Below, piece after piece: positions 5,582 through 5,649 of a stretch of DNA of 5,649 nucleotides (position 1 is its first letter; the number at the start of each line of letters is the position of its first letter). Position numbers and translations under genes: made by a program. Below the pieces are notes generated by a model. The model did not search any database. It was not told the DNA's origin and saw only the letters and a program-made list of their open reading frames with translations. The stretch spans positions 31,995 to 37,643 of the forward strand of contig DZCQ01000020.1 of NCBI GenBank assembly GCA_022730285.1, read 5' to 3'. This DNA is from Flavobacterium psychrophilum. Its GTDB lineage: Bacteria > Bacteroidota > Bacteroidia > Flavobacteriales > Flavobacteriaceae.

Positions 5582-5649
5582 ATGAAATTATTTAAAATTA
5601 TTTTTTGGGTTGTTTGGCGATGCTGGCTTTATGTATTGGTATTAGCAAT
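5582..5649 (+). CDS. N-terminus of a probable membrane protein (runs off right edge)
   Basis: Only 22 codons and two bases are present. The sequence begins MKLFKIIFWVVWRCWLYVLVLA, with two lysines ahead of a hydrophobic, tryptophan-rich stretch that looks like a first membrane segment. An in-frame stop at 5549-5551 with no other ATG after it supports the start at 5582. The W-R-x-W-x-Y-V-L-V pattern recalls the beginning of some Flavobacteriia lysophospholipid acyltransferases (PlsC-like), but the catalytic HxxxxD motif would lie outside the window, so that identity is only a guess. It is divergent to tdh. Confidence 0.5.
   Translation, partial: MKLFKIIFWVVWRCWLYVLVLA

Overview
The window looks like chromosomal DNA from a marine or aquatic member of the Bacteroidota, most likely Flavobacteriia. 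It is AT-rich. Five starts are preceded by the Bacteroidota -7 promoter motif TAnnTTTG, and there are no clear Shine-Dalgarno sequences. The proteins are typical of the group: a TonB-dependent receptor, a short TonB C-terminal-domain protein, an SDR-type L-threonine dehydrogenase and a BNR-repeat secreted protein of a kind often exported by the type IX system.

Layout, left to right. 1-593 (minus) is the N-terminal part of a secreted beta-propeller (BNR/sortilin-like) protein that runs off the left edge. 738-3002 (minus) is a 754-residue TonB-dependent outer-membrane receptor. The 269-bp gap that follows holds its leader: a well-conserved TPP (THI-box) riboswitch on the minus strand at about 3097-3181, with its promoter at 3185-3192. 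A divergent promoter at 3243-3250 reads into queE (3272-3904, plus), the radical-SAM enzyme of queuosine/preQ0 synthesis. Next, 4001-4393 (plus) is a 130-residue exported protein that is almost only a TonB C-terminal domain. A perfect 14-bp inverted repeat overlaps its predicted -7 box. Convergent to it is tdh at 4434-5387 (minus). A divergent promoter region follows. From 5582 the first 22 codons of a probable membrane protein run off the right edge.

The main functional conclusion is that the TonB-dependent receptor is very probably the outer-membrane uptake route for thiamin or a thiamin precursor, because its transcript begins with a TPP aptamer. No inner-membrane thiamin transporter (PnuT) or thiamin pyrophosphokinase lies beside it here, so the receptor seems to be a single-gene transcription unit. 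The leader has an 8-nt stretch able to pair with the 5' strand of aptamer helix P2, a candidate switching element. The other genes look like unrelated housekeeping functions with their own promoters.

No RNA genes other than the riboswitch, no mobile elements, no CRISPR and no defence-type system were seen. Nothing in the window amounts to a wholly undescribed system. The gene-free gaps are all under 300 bp and each is described in the entries.
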